A stretch of 57,025 bases of DNA from Chloroflexota bacterium (GTDB lineage: Bacteria; Chloroflexota; Anaerolineae; Anaerolineales; Villigracilaceae): the NCBI GenBank assembly GCA_016223135.1, contig JACRPQ010000019.1:1-57025 (forward strand), in the 5' to 3' direction. Made by a program: the position numbers and the translations under genes. This document shows, piece by piece, positions 32,813 to 41,203 of the stretch (position 1 is the first letter of the stretch; each line of letters starts with the position of its first letter). Under the pieces are notes generated by a model. The model did not search any database. It had not been told where the DNA came from and saw only the letters and a list, made by a program, of their open reading frames with translations.

Positions 32813-33373
32813 ATGAGCAATGCCCGCGAACAAATCCTGCAAACCACCTGCGCCCTGCTGGAAAAACAGGGCTATCACGGCACCGGATTGAACGAGATCA
32901 TCAAGGAAAGCGGTTCCCCCAAAGGCTCGTTGTACTATTATTTTCCAGAGGGCAAGGAACAGATCACGGCAGAGGCGGTGCTTCAATCTGGAAACCAAAC
33001 TGCCGAACGGATTCGCCAGGGATTAACAGAAAGTTCCAACGCCGCCAAGGCAGTTTCTGACTTCATTCTGAATATTGCGGAACATGTCGAACGATCTGGT
33101 TTTGCGGCGGGCAGTCCGTTGACGGCTGTGGCGATGGAGACTGCGACCACCTCGCCGCGGATTAATGCAGCCTGCCACGAAGCGTATCAAATGTTGAAAT
33201 CCGCCTTCCATGACAAGTTAATTGAATGTGGGTATTCGAAAACAAAGGCTGATGAACTGGCGACTTTCATTGTTTCTGCCATCGAAGGCGGGATCATCCT
33301 GAGTCGCACATCGCATACTACCGACCCGCTGCGCCTGGTGGCAAAACAGTTGAAGGTCCTATTGGCTTTGTAG
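32813..33373 (+). CDS. TetR-family regulator (LmrA/YxaF-like)
   Basis: GGAG supports ATG 32813; the frame opens at 32726. The 186-residue protein has the TetR N-terminal helix-turn-helix (GTGLNEIIKESGSPKGSLYYYFP) and a ligand-binding C-terminal domain. The SPKGSLYYYFP form is typical of the LmrA/YxaF group, which regulates quinone- or drug-responsive genes. It probably controls itself and the divergent reductase. Confidence 0.88.
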   Translation: MSNAREQILQTTCALLEKQGYHGTGLNEIIKESGSPKGSLYYYFPEGKEQITAEAVLQSGNQTAERIRQGLTESSNAAKAVSDFILNIAEHVERSGFAAGSPLTAVAMETATTSPRINAACHEAYQMLKSAFHDKLIECGYSKTKADELATFIVSAIEGGIILSRTSHTTDPLRLVAKQLKVLLAL

Positions 33374-33411
33374 TTAAGGATAATTTCAAAAAGGAACTCA
33401 AAGGAGTGTAT

Positions 33412-34041
33412 ATGAAGATCGTAGTATTTGGTGCATCGCGTGGGGTTGGCTTGGAAGTGGTCAAGCAGGCTTTGGAAGCAGGTCACTTGGTGACTGCGTT
33501 CGTGCGATCCCCGGAAAAATTTACTGTCACCCATACCAACCTAACCGTCGTCAAGGGCGACTCGATGGACGCCGAAGCTGTCGAGAAGGCGATTGCCGGG
33601 CAGGATGCCGTCATCAGCGCCCTGGGACCGACCCGTCCACCCGTTCCCCACATGATGGAGATTTCGGCAAAAAACATAGTAGCCGGGATGAAGAAGCATG
33701 GTGTGCGCCGGCTGGTATCCACGACTGGTGCTGGAGTGCGCCAGCCGGAAGATCAACCCAAATTTATTGATCACCTCATCGGATTTCTGCTCAATCTATT
33801 GGCAAAAGATGTGGTGCTGGACTCTGCCGCAAATGTGAAGGTGATTCGGGAGTCTGATTTGAATTGGACGGTAGTGAGGTTCCCGCGCCTGGTGGATGGC
33901 GAACATAAAGGCAGATATCAGATTGGGTATGTAAGCAAGAGTTCGGGTACGCAACTTTCCCGCGCAGATGGTGCGGACTTTGTATTGAAGGAACTGACCG
34001 AAATGAAATGGTTGAAGAAATTACCAGTGACGAGTTATTGA
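33412..34041 (+). CDS. NAD(P)-binding epimerase/reductase-like protein
   Basis: The ATG at 33412 has AAAGGAG 5 nt upstream. The 209-residue protein has a Rossmann motif (IVVFGASRGVGLEVVKQAL) and resembles BVR-B/YwnB-type SDRs that reduce flavin or quinone-like substrates. It follows tetR by 38 nt and is likely in the same transcript. Confidence 0.82.
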   Translation: MKIVVFGASRGVGLEVVKQALEAGHLVTAFVRSPEKFTVTHTNLTVVKGDSMDAEAVEKAIAGQDAVISALGPTRPPVPHMMEISAKNIVAGMKKHGVRRLVSTTGAGVRQPEDQPKFIDHLIGFLLNLLAKDVVLDSAANVKVIRESDLNWTVVRFPRLVDGEHKGRYQIGYVSKSSGTQLSRADGADFVLKELTEMKWLKKLPVTSY

Positions 34042-34078
34042 CTTAAATTGGTCGGATTTGACTTATCCTAGTTGAAAA

Positions 34079-34107
34079 GAATAGCGCCTAATGACAAGGC
34101 GCTGTTC
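34079..34107 (+). terminator. Intrinsic terminator of the tetR transcript
   Basis: An 11-bp stem (GAATAGCGCCT with AGGCGCTGTTC, one G-U) and a 7-nt loop are followed by a long T tract. Confidence 0.9.
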
Positions 34108-34506
34108 TTTTTTTATCCAATTCTAAGTCCATAATTAGGCAAAACCGGGCTTGTGGTCACCATATACGGTTCCTTTATGACAACATAGTGAATACTAAAT
34201 TGGGTAACCAAACCTGTCCTACTATTTCTAAGACAGCTATCACTGCTTGGTTTAAAACGACTTCCTTGCCGACAGGGTAGCAACACCTAGGCATCAAACT
34301 TATTAAAATTGGACCGTTGAAGCCAATACTGCGATTTTCCGCCTCACAACCGCAATCTGATCTGTCCGGCGGGGTACATATCTGGTATACGGGTATAAGT
34401 TTCGACCCGCCTGGAATATGCCGCAAGATTAAGCGTTCCTGATTCCATCCGCTGCACGAGGATAAATTGCAAGGTTCATTCCGTCAAAATTGCTGCCCCC
34501 AAATCA
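34108..34506. other. Intergenic stretch without a recognisable gene
   Basis: About 400 nt with no convincing coding signal. A minus-strand frame at 34175-34426 has odd composition and no ribosome binding site, and I do not accept it. A single TAGGCAA half-site lies near 34137. I see no tRNA. Confidence 0.6.
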
Positions 34507-34534
34507 TTGACACATTTCACATCAGTAGTAGAAT
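34507..34534 (+). promoter_or_regulatory. Sigma-70-type promoter of the arginine operon
   Basis: TTGACA at 34507-34512, a 16-nt spacer, and TAGAAT at 34529-34534. Transcription would start near 34541, just before the ATG of the leader ORF. Confidence 0.72.
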
Positions 34535-34544
34535 AGCGCCCAAT

Positions 34545-34640
34545 ATGTTCAGCCTGTTTGCATTGCCTCGCTCCCGTCGTCCCAAGCCTGCTTCTCTTCG
34601 AGAAGGTCGGGCATTTTTGGTTTGGATGACGGAACGGTGA
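34545..34640 (+). CDS. Arg-rich leader peptide of the arginine operon
   Basis: A 31-codon ORF begins MFSLFALPRSRRPKP, includes LREGR, and ends in MTER. Six codons are Arg (CGC, CGT, CGT, CGA, CGG, CGG), one directly before the stop. The ATG is only a few nt from the predicted transcript start, so translation would be nearly leaderless. A strong terminator follows 39 nt after the stop, and argG follows that. This is the arrangement of a ribosome-mediated attenuator responding to charged tRNA-Arg. Translation is not proven. Confidence 0.6.
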   Translation: MFSLFALPRSRRPKPASLREGRAFLVWMTER

Positions 34641-34679
34641 ACGCAAGCGCGCGCTGATACGCACATACAGGTCAACCCA

Positions 34680-34716
34680 AACAGCCCTCCTTCTCGGAGG
34701 GCTGTTTTTATTTTTT
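34680..34716 (+). terminator. Attenuator terminator before argG
   Basis: A perfect 11-bp stem (AACAGCCCTCC with GGAGGGCTGTT), 5-nt loop and TTTATTTTTT tail. CGAGAAGG at 34599-34606, inside the leader ORF at an Arg codon, is fully complementary to CCTTCTCG at 34689-34696 in this hairpin, offering a competing antiterminator pairing. Confidence 0.85.
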
Positions 34717-34796
34717 CTGCTTGGGCAGTCTCTAAAGTTTTTTCCTGACAACAAAGGAAACCTCCAGGATCTCAGGCAGAACTACAAGGAGTAATC

Positions 34797-36068
34797 ATGA
34801 ATCCAAAACCGAAACCGCAAGTGAAGAAAGTGGTCCTCGCCTATTCCGGCGGATTGGACACCTCCGTCATCGTGCCGTGGCTCAAAGAAAACTACGGCTG
34901 CGAAGTGGTCTGCTTTTGCGCGGACGTGGGGCAGGGCGATGAAGACCTGGCGGGGCTGGAGCAAAAAGCCCTGCGGAGCGGCGCCAGCCAGTTTGTTCTG
35001 CACGACATGAAAGAGGAATTCGTCACCGAGTATCTCTTCCCTCTGCTCAGGATGGGGGCGGTTTATGAACACAAGTATTTATTGGGAACTTCCGCTGCGC
35101 GCCCCTTAATTGCCAAACACCTCGTGGAGGTGGCTCACCAGGTCGGCGCGGATGCGGTGGCGCACGGCGCGACCGGCAAAGGCAACGACCAGGTTCGTTT
35201 TGAACTTACCGTCATGGCGCTCGACCCGCGCCTGAAGATTATCGCTCCGTGGCGGGAGTGGGAAATCCGCTCGCGCGAAGACGCGCTTGCCTACGCCGCT
35301 CAACACAACATCCCCGTCACCGCGACCATCAAATCCATTTACAGCCGCGATTCGAATCTCTGGCATCTTTCGCATGAAGGCGGCTTGCTCGAAGACCCGT
35401 GGAACGAACCCGAAGAGAGCATGTACCAAATTTCCACCTCGCCTGAAAACGCGCCCGACGAACCCGAATACGTCGAAATCGAATTCGAATGCGGCAATCC
35501 GGTGGCGGTCAACGGAGAAAAACTTTCGCCCGTGAAAATCATTGAAACGCTCAACGCCATCGGCGGCGCGCACGGCATTGGGCGCGTGGACCTGGTCGAG
35601 AACCGCCTGGTGGGCATGAAATCGCGCGGCGTCTATGAGACGCCCGGCGGCGCCATTCTGTTCTTCGCGCACCGCGAACTCGAATCCCTCGTCCTCGACC
35701 GCGAGACCATGCACTTCAAAGAAATGGCGGCGGTCAAATACGCCGAACTAACCTACTATGGCTTATGGTTCACTCCCCTGCGCGAAGCGCTCGACGCCTT
35801 TGTCAACGCCACGCAGGGTCCCGTCACCGGCACGGTGCGCCTCAAACTCTACAAGGGCAACATCATCTCCGCCGGACGCAAATCGCCCTTCAGCCTCTAC
35901 CGCGAAGACTTCGCCACCTTTGGTCAGGAAGACGTTTACGACCAGAGCCATGCCGAGGGTTTCATCCGCCTCTTCGGGCTCAGCCTGAAAGTGCGCGCGC
36001 TGAACGGACTGCCTGTTTCGGGTCTCGACATGCCGAAGCCCGATTACAGCAGATTTAAGAGAGATTAG
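34797..36068 (+). CDS. argG: Argininosuccinate synthase
   Basis: The 423-residue enzyme joins citrulline and aspartate using ATP. It has the P-loop-like pyrophosphatase motif [34 protein letters not shown] and the [17 protein letters not shown] block. AAGGAG lies 5 nt before the ATG. It opens the arginine operon, downstream of the candidate attenuator. Length is slightly above the usual 400-410 residues. Confidence 0.97.
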   Translation: MNPKPKPQVKKVVLAYSGGLDTSVIVPWLKENYGCEVVCFCADVGQGDEDLAGLEQKALRSGASQFVLHDMKEEFVTEYLFPLLRMGAVYEHKYLLGTSAARPLIAKHLVEVAHQVGADAVAHGATGKGNDQVRFELTVMALDPRLKIIAPWREWEIRSREDALAYAAQHNIPVTATIKSIYSRDSNLWHLSHEGGLLEDPWNEPEESMYQISTSPENAPDEPEYVEIEFECGNPVAVNGEKLSPVKIIETLNAIGGAHGIGRVDLVENRLVGMKSRGVYETPGGAILFFAHRELESLVLDRETMHFKEMAAVKYAELTYYGLWFTPLREALDAFVNATQGPVTGTVRLKLYKGNIISAGRKSPFSLYREDFATFGQEDVYDQSHAEGFIRLFGLSLKVRALNGLPVSGLDMPKPDYSRFKRD

Positions 36069-36133
36069 ATGTATACAAGTACACACGTAAACAAGTAAAC
36101 GGGTGTACCTGTGTACCTGCGTACTTGTGTACT
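36069..36133 (+). repeat. Octamer tandem repeat hairpin between argG and argH
   Basis: Eight 8-nt units of the type GTAYACAR are arranged as four direct units followed by four complementary ones (GTATACAA, GTACACAC ... GTGTACCT, GTGTACTT), so the RNA can fold into a long hairpin. A related array lies after lysX. Confidence 0.75.
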
Positions 36134-36151
36134 TCTTTTCCTGGAGGCACT

Positions 36152-37558
36152 ATGACCCTATGGGGCAGCCGATTTACGCAATCCTTAGACTCCCGCGCCT
36201 GGACGCTGAACGCCTCCCTGCCTGTTGACCGGCGGATGGCGCTTCAGGATGTGGAAGGGAGCCGCGCCTGGGCAGACGCGCTGCACCGCGCCGGCATTCT
36301 CTCGGATGAAGAACACGCTTCCATCTCCCTCGGGCTGGATACCATTCGAAAAGAATTCGCTTCGGGTGAGTTTATCTTCCAACCTTCCGACGAAGACATT
36401 CACACTGCCGTGGAAAGACGACTGAACGAACTCATCGGGAGCGCCGCCGGCAAACTCCACACAGGGCGCAGCCGCAACGACCAAGTGGCGACCGATTTCA
36501 GGTTGTGGATGCTACAAACCATCCCCGAATTGGACGCAGCCGTCGCCAATCTCCAATCTGCCCTTGTGGAGCGGGCTGAAGAGGCAGGCGAGACGTTGAT
36601 GCCCGGCTACACTCACTTGCAGCGCGCTCAACCCGTCCCGCTGGCGCATTGGTGGTTGAGTCACTATTGGTCGCTGCAGCGCGACCGTGCCCGGCTGAAA
36701 GATTTGACCGTCCGCGTCTCTGTCTTGCCGCTGGGTTCCGGCGCGCTGGCTGGCACGCCCTTCAACATAGACCGCCTCGCGCTGGCTGAGTCGCTGGGTT
36801 TTGCGCAAGTTTCGCAAAACAGCATGGACGCGGTCTCTGACCGGGATTTCGCCGCCGAATATCTGTTTTGCGCGGCAATGCTTGGAATCCATTTGAGCAA
36901 ACTTGCCGAGCAAGTCGTTTTGTACACCAGCGCCGAATTCGGGTTCTTTGAACTCTCGGACGCCTTTTCAACGGGTTCGAGCCTGATGCCGCAAAAGAAG
37001 AATGCGGATGTCTTCGAACTGACGCGCGGCAAGGCGGGAACGCTGCTCGGTCTGCTGACGGGATTGCTGGCAACGCTCAAAGGTTTGCCCTCCGCCTACG
37101 ACAAGGATTTGCAGGAGGACAAAGCGCCCGTCTTTCAGGCAACGGATACGCTGCTGGCGATTCTGCCCGTCATCGCGGAGGCGCTGCGAACCCTCACGAG
37201 CAAGCCTGAACGAATGCGCGCCGCGATTGACTCGACGATGATGGCGACCGATTTGGCGGATTATCTCGTCCGCAAAGGCGTGCCGTTTCGGGAGGCTCAT
37301 GCAATAGCGGGCAAGGCGGTGCGGCTGGCGGAGGAGAAACAGGTCAAATTGGAGGAACTGCCTCTCGAAGCGTATCAGGCTCTCGGCGGCGCCCTCCCGA
37401 AAGAACATCGGGACAATGTGAGCGAGTCGAAGGGTCCGTTTGAAGCGGATGTGTACGAGGTCTTCGATCCGCTGCGCTCTGTCGAACGAAGAAACGCGAT
37501 TGGCGGCGCGAGTCTCCAATCCGTCAAAAATCAAATTCAAAATATCAAAGGAGTATAA
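36152..37558 (+). CDS. argH: Argininosuccinate lyase
   Basis: GGAGG lies 4 nt before ATG 36152; the frame opens at 36125 in the repeat. The 468-residue enzyme splits argininosuccinate to arginine and fumarate. It has [21 protein letters not shown]-like [12 protein letters not shown] and the fumarase-superfamily signature [12 protein letters not shown]. It is the second gene of the operon. Confidence 0.96.
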   Translation: MTLWGSRFTQSLDSRAWTLNASLPVDRRMALQDVEGSRAWADALHRAGILSDEEHASISLGLDTIRKEFASGEFIFQPSDEDIHTAVERRLNELIGSAAGKLHTGRSRNDQVATDFRLWMLQTIPELDAAVANLQSALVERAEEAGETLMPGYTHLQRAQPVPLAHWWLSHYWSLQRDRARLKDLTVRVSVLPLGSGALAGTPFNIDRLALAESLGFAQVSQNSMDAVSDRDFAAEYLFCAAMLGIHLSKLAEQVVLYTSAEFGFFELSDAFSTGSSLMPQKKNADVFELTRGKAGTLLGLLTGLLATLKGLPSAYDKDLQEDKAPVFQATDTLLAILPVIAEALRTLTSKPERMRAAIDSTMMATDLADYLVRKGVPFREAHAIAGKAVRLAEEKQVKLEELPLEAYQALGGALPKEHRDNVSESKGPFEADVYEVFDPLRSVERRNAIGGASLQSVKNQIQNIKGV

Positions 37559-37561
37559 ACA

Positions 37562-37732
37562 ATGTCAACCATCTCTTGCCCTGAATGTGCCGCGGAAATC
37601 ACGCTCGCTGCGGGGACCGAAGTCGGCGAGATTATCGTCTGCCCCGATTGCGGCGTGGATTTGGAAATCGTCGCGCTCGAGCCTGCCGCCGCGCAGTTGG
37701 CGCCGATGGAACAGGAAGATTGGGGGGAATAG
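37562..37732 (+). CDS. lysW: LysW-type amino-group carrier protein
   Basis: A 56-residue acidic protein with a zinc ribbon (SCPECAAE and VCPDCGVD) and the C-terminal EDWGE motif. LysW carries the substrate on its terminal Glu, so that the alpha-amino group of glutamate (for arginine) or aminoadipate (for lysine) is protected during biosynthesis. AAAGGAG precedes the ATG by 8 nt. Its position next to argG, argH and argC indicates arginine synthesis. Confidence 0.95.
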   Translation: MSTISCPECAAEITLAAGTEVGEIIVCPDCGVDLEIVALEPAAAQLAPMEQEDWGE

Positions 37733-37747
37733 GAAATGCAGAATTCA

Positions 37748-37795
37748 AAATGGTGAATGCAGAATGCGTCACTCATCATTCTGCGTTCACCATTT
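37748..37795 (+). repeat. Hairpin-forming repeat between lysW and lysX
   Basis: AAATGGTGAATGCAGAATG and CATTCTGCGTTCACCATTT are inverted copies (18 of 19 match) with a 10-nt loop. The arms are made of GAATGNN-type heptads also seen after argC, before lysZ and before lysK. Confidence 0.85.
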
Positions 37796-37808
37796 CTTTG
37801 GAGTTGCT

Positions 37809-38675
37809 ATGCAGCGAAGACTCAAAATTGGCGTCCTTTACTCCCGTGTGCGCGTGGAGGAGAAATGGATTTTCGGCGCGCTGGAGAAGCGCGGAATGGA
37901 TTATGAACGTCTCGATGACCGCGCGGTGCATTTCGATTTGGAGGATCCCGCGCCGTGGAGGCAGTATGACGTGGTCTTGGAGCGCAGCATCAGTTATTAC
38001 AACGGTTTGTATGCGCTGCGGCTGCTGAACGCCTTCGGCGTGCCGACGGTCAATACCGCGTCGGTGGCGGAGATTTGCGGCGACAAGTTGATGACGAGCG
38101 CGGCACTGGCGCGCGAGGGCGTGCCTCAGCCGCGCAATGCCGCCGCCTTCAGCGTCGAGGCGGCATTGGAGGCGATTGAAACGTTCGGCTATCCGGTGGT
38201 GCTAAAGCCGGTGGTCGGCTCGTGGGGGCGGCTGCTGGCAAAGGTCAATGACCGCGAGGCGGCGGAGGCAATCCTGGAGCACAAGTCCACGCTGGGGTCG
38301 GCGCAGCATTCGATCTTCTATATTCAGGAATATATCGAGAAGCCGGGGCGCGACATCCGCGCGATTGTCATCGGCGAGCGCGTGGTGACGGCGATGTATC
38401 GCAAGTCGGAACATTGGATTACGAACACGGCGCGGGGCGGGAGCGGCGAGTTGTGTCCCATCACGCCTGAAATCGAGGAGATGTGTTTGCGCGCGGCAAA
38501 GGCGGTGGGCGGCGGCGTCCTCGGCGTGGATTTGGTCGAACATCCCGAAAGAGGGCTGATGGTCAATGAGATTAATCACACGATGGAGTTTCACACCATG
38601 CAGCCGCTGAGCGGAATTGATATTGCCGGGGAGATTGTGGAGTATACGGCGGGTGTGGCGAGGATGAAGGGGTAG
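37809..38675 (+). CDS. lysX: LysW ligase (LysX/ArgX)
   Basis: The 288-residue ATP-grasp enzyme attaches glutamate (or aminoadipate) to the end of LysW. It has the RimK-like motifs [43 protein letters not shown] and the C-terminal [13 protein letters not shown] block. GGAG precedes ATG 37809. Operon context favours the glutamate-specific ArgX role; the sequence alone does not settle which substrate is used. Confidence 0.93.
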   Translation: MQRRLKIGVLYSRVRVEEKWIFGALEKRGMDYERLDDRAVHFDLEDPAPWRQYDVVLERSISYYNGLYALRLLNAFGVPTVNTASVAEICGDKLMTSAALAREGVPQPRNAAAFSVEAALEAIETFGYPVVLKPVVGSWGRLLAKVNDREAAEAILEHKSTLGSAQHSIFYIQEYIEKPGRDIRAIVIGERVVTAMYRKSEHWITNTARGGSGELCPITPEIEEMCLRAAKAVGGGVLGVDLVEHPERGLMVNEINHTMEFHTMQPLSGIDIAGEIVEYTAGVARMKG

Positions 38676-38800
38676 ACAGGTATACAAGTACACAGGTAGA
38701 CAGGTAGACAGGTAGACAGGTACACAGGTAGACAGGTACACAGATAGACAGGCTGTGTACGTGTGTACGTGTTTACATGTGTACATGTACTTGCCTACGT
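38676..38800 (+). repeat. Octamer tandem repeat array between lysX and argC
   Basis: About nine copies of an ACAGGTAG-like 8-mer (38676-38752) are followed by loosely complementary GTGTACGT/ACATGTAC units (to 38800), so the spacer can fold back on itself. Same repeat family as 36069-36133. Confidence 0.8.
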
Positions 38801-38818
38801 AGCCACTGAACAGGAGCA

Positions 38819-39865
38819 ATGATTGTCATGAAAACAACGGTATCCATCGTCGGCGGTTCGGGGTATGGGGGAGGAGAATTGTTGAGACTGCTGTTGGCGC
38901 ATCCGCGCATGGAGGTGAAGCAGGCGACCTCGCGCTCGCATGTGGGCGAATATGTGTATCAGGTTCATCCGAATCTGCGAAAGCGGACTTCGCTGCGGTT
39001 TAGCGACCCGTCGCAACTTGAGCCTGTGGATGTGCTGTTCCTCGCCCAGCCGCACGGACAGGCGCAGCAGCACATTGAAGAGTATGCCCAACTCGCGCCG
39101 AAGATAATTGATTTATCGGCGGACTTCCGCTTGCGCGATGCGGCATTCTACGAAAAATGGTATGGCGCGAAACACGCCGCGCCGCAGTGGCTGGGAAAAT
39201 TCGTGTACGGTCTGCCCGAACTGCATCGCGCCGAACTGGCGGCGGCAAAGTATGTCAGCGGGGTGGGATGCAACGCCACGGCAGGTAATCTCGCCCTGCT
39301 GCCGCTGGTCAAGGCGCAGTTGCTGGATTTGTCTGCGTCGATATTGATTGAAATCAAGGTCGGTTCATCGGAGGCGGGGGCGGAAGGAAATGCAGGTTCG
39401 CTCCACGCCGAACGCGCCAATGTCATTCGCACGTTTTCCGCCTTTGGTCATCGCCACACGGCGGAGGTCATTCAGGAGATGGGCGTGACGGAGGTCTCGC
39501 TGACCATGACCGCCGTGGACCTGGTGCGCGGGGCGCTGGCAACCGCTCATGCCAAAGTGAAGCCCGGCGTGACGACCAAAGATTTGTGGAAGGCGTATCG
39601 CGCCGCGGCAAATGAAAATCCGTTTGTGCGCGTGGTGAAGGAACAACGCGGAATTTACCGAGCGCCCGACCCAAAGATTCTGGCTGGTTCGAACTACGCC
39701 GATTTGGGATTTGAACTGGACGAAAGCAACGGGCATGTCGTTTCCATCTGCGCCATTGACAATCTGATGAAAGGCGCGGCAGGCTCGGCGGTGCAATGCC
39801 TGAACCTGATGATGGGCTGGGAGGAGACGCTGGGGTTGGAGTTTATGGGATTGCATCCCATTTAA
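38819..39865 (+). CDS. argC: [LysW]-glutamyl-phosphate reductase (ArgC/LysY type)
   Basis: The 348-residue enzyme reduces the carrier-bound acyl phosphate to the semialdehyde with NADPH. It has an N-terminal Rossmann motif (VSIVGGSGYGGGELLRLL) and the active-site Cys in SGVGCNATAGNLAL. AGGAG lies 2 nt before ATG 38819 and 11 nt before ATG 38828, so the second start (MKTTVSIV) may be the real one. Confidence 0.94.
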   Translation: MIVMKTTVSIVGGSGYGGGELLRLLLAHPRMEVKQATSRSHVGEYVYQVHPNLRKRTSLRFSDPSQLEPVDVLFLAQPHGQAQQHIEEYAQLAPKIIDLSADFRLRDAAFYEKWYGAKHAAPQWLGKFVYGLPELHRAELAAAKYVSGVGCNATAGNLALLPLVKAQLLDLSASILIEIKVGSSEAGAEGNAGSLHAERANVIRTFSAFGHRHTAEVIQEMGVTEVSLTMTAVDLVRGALATAHAKVKPGVTTKDLWKAYRAAANENPFVRVVKEQRGIYRAPDPKILAGSNYADLGFELDESNGHVVSICAIDNLMKGAAGSAVQCLNLMMGWEETLGLEFMGLHPI

Positions 39866-39902
39866 TGCAGAAGGCGGAATGCAGAATGCAGAAGGCAGGC
39901 TC
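39866..39902 (+). repeat. Heptad repeat after argC
   Basis: Short tandem GCAGAA(T/G)G(C/G) units follow the argC stop directly. They are the same family as the repeats at 37748, 40340 and 42387. Confidence 0.6.
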
Positions 39903-39904
39903 CA

Positions 39905-40270
39905 TCATTTTCTGTTCCGCTTTGCTGTTTTTACCGATGCTACAAAGATGGCAATCAACTCCTCCGTTTCCTTTTGCAGGTCTCCTAACTTTTCTGGTTT
40001 TATCACGCCGCCTTCAATGAGTAATTCCAGCCAATACCCGGTCTCGTCCAATTCCTGTAGACTCCCTTCCATTTTGCTGATGAAGTCGGCTGGAGATTTG
40101 GCGCGGCAAGCCTCACGATATTGGGCGCCCACCGATGTCCCGCTGCGCAGGACCTGTTTTCCAATCACTTGTGCTTCGCCGCTTCTGGGCAAACGTTGGT
40201 ATAGCCTGATGATGCGCAGCGCAAACTGTTTGGTTCGAAGGCGTAAGTCAGATGATGGTTGGTCGGTCAC
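39905..40270 (-). CDS. Four-helix bundle protein (S23/IVS family)
   Basis: I choose GTG 40270 because AGAGGA lies 7 nt upstream; the frame stays open to 40351 inside repeat sequence. The 121-residue protein has the family features QFALRIIRLYQRLP, SGTSVGAQYREACRAKS and DFISKMEGSLQELDETGYWLE. Such genes occur in 23S rRNA intervening sequences and scattered in genomes; function is unknown. It is antisense inside the arginine operon, between argC and lysZ, flanked on both sides by heptad repeats. Confidence 0.85.
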   Translation of the reverse strand: MTDQPSSDLRLRTKQFALRIIRLYQRLPRSGEAQVIGKQVLRSGTSVGAQYREACRAKSPADFISKMEGSLQELDETGYWLELLIEGGVIKPEKLGDLQKETEELIAIFVASVKTAKRNRK

Positions 40271-40334
40271 GGGAATGTCCTCTTGAATGTAGGAATTGGA
40301 ATACGCAATGACAAATTTTATCTTCAAAATTCCG

Positions 40335-40378
40335 CACTCATCATTTTGCATTCATCATTCTGCATTCATCATTCACCT
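40335..40378 (+). repeat. Heptad repeat before lysZ
   Basis: CATCATT-type 7-mers (TCATCATTTTGCATTCATCA and following) in tandem, complementary in sense to the GAATG units after argC, so the two arms frame the S23 gene. Confidence 0.7.
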
Positions 40379-40390
40379 GGAGGCTTTACG

Positions 40391-41203
40391 ATGCAATCAA
40401 TCACCGTAGCCAAACTCGGCGGGACGGAGGGGGTGGATTTTTCAGCCATTTGCGCTGACGCCGCAGCGTTGTGGAAGCAAGGCGCAAGGCTGGTCTTGGT
40501 GCATGGCGGTTCGGCGGAAGCCAACGCGCTGGGCGAAGCGCTGGGCGCGCCGCCGAAGATGATTACCTCGCCTTCGGGGTACACCTCCCGCTACACCGAC
40601 CGCAGGACGCTGGAAATCTTTTTGATGGCAGTGAACGGCAAGGTCAACTCGCTGTTGACGGAGCAATTGCACATGCTGGGAGTCAACGCTTTCGGGTTGT
40701 GCGGATTGGACGGCAAACTCATCCAAGCCGCGCGCAAGGATTCGATTCAAAGCGTTGAAAACGGAAAGCGCAAAATCATCCGCGACGATTACACAGGGAA
40801 GATAGAAAGAGTAAACAGCAAATTGTTATTGGCGCTTTTAGAAATGGGCTGTCTGCCCGTCATTGCGCCGGTGGCGGTGAGCGAAAAGGGCGAGGCGCTC
40901 AACGTGGACGCCGACCGCGCCGCAGCCATGGTCGCCTCGGCGCTCAAGGCGGAGACGCTCATTCTCTTAACGGCGGCGCCCGGGCTGATGAAAAATTTTC
41001 CAGACGAGTCCACGCTCATTCGGCATCTGCCGCAGAGTCAACTGTCGGCGGCGGGCGAAGCGGCGCAGGGACGCATGAAGAAGAAAGTGTTGGGAGCGGA
41101 AGAGGCGCTCAGGGGCGGAGTCAGGCGCGTCGTCATCGCGGATGGACGGATTCAAAATCCAATTTCAAATGCCTTATCAGGAAACGGAACGGTCATTCAA
41201 TGA
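40391..41203 (+). CDS. lysZ: [LysW]-glutamate kinase (LysZ/ArgB family)
   Basis: GGAGG lies 7 nt before ATG 40391; the frame extends upstream in repeat sequence. The 270-residue amino-acid kinase has VAKLGG, LVLVHGGSAEAN, the loop GYTSRYTDRRTLEIF, INV-like LNVDADRAAAMVA and GRMKKKVLGAEEAL. It phosphorylates the side-chain carboxyl of LysW-bound glutamate. It overlaps lysJ by 4 nt. Confidence 0.94.
   Translation: MQSITVAKLGGTEGVDFSAICADAAALWKQGARLVLVHGGSAEANALGEALGAPPKMITSPSGYTSRYTDRRTLEIFLMAVNGKVNSLLTEQLHMLGVNAFGLCGLDGKLIQAARKDSIQSVENGKRKIIRDDYTGKIERVNSKLLLALLEMGCLPVIAPVAVSEKGEALNVDADRAAAMVASALKAETLILLTAAPGLMKNFPDESTLIRHLPQSQLSAAGEAAQGRMKKKVLGAEEALRGGVRRVVIADGRIQNPISNALSGNGTVIQ

Noticed and set aside
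34131-34150. Another copy of the shared palindrome (TAGGCAAAACCGGGCTT)
   Set aside because: Only one half-site matches, and no box or -10 follows at the standard spacing.
34175-34426. Minus-strand 83-codon frame in the argG upstream region
   Set aside because: No ribosome binding site, odd composition, no recognisable motif.
34620-34716. T-box riboswitch before argG
   Set aside because: A GGTGAACGC segment is loosely like a T-box, but the UGGN core that pairs with the tRNA end reads TGAA, and no Stem I pattern is seen. An Arg-rich leader ORF explains the region better.
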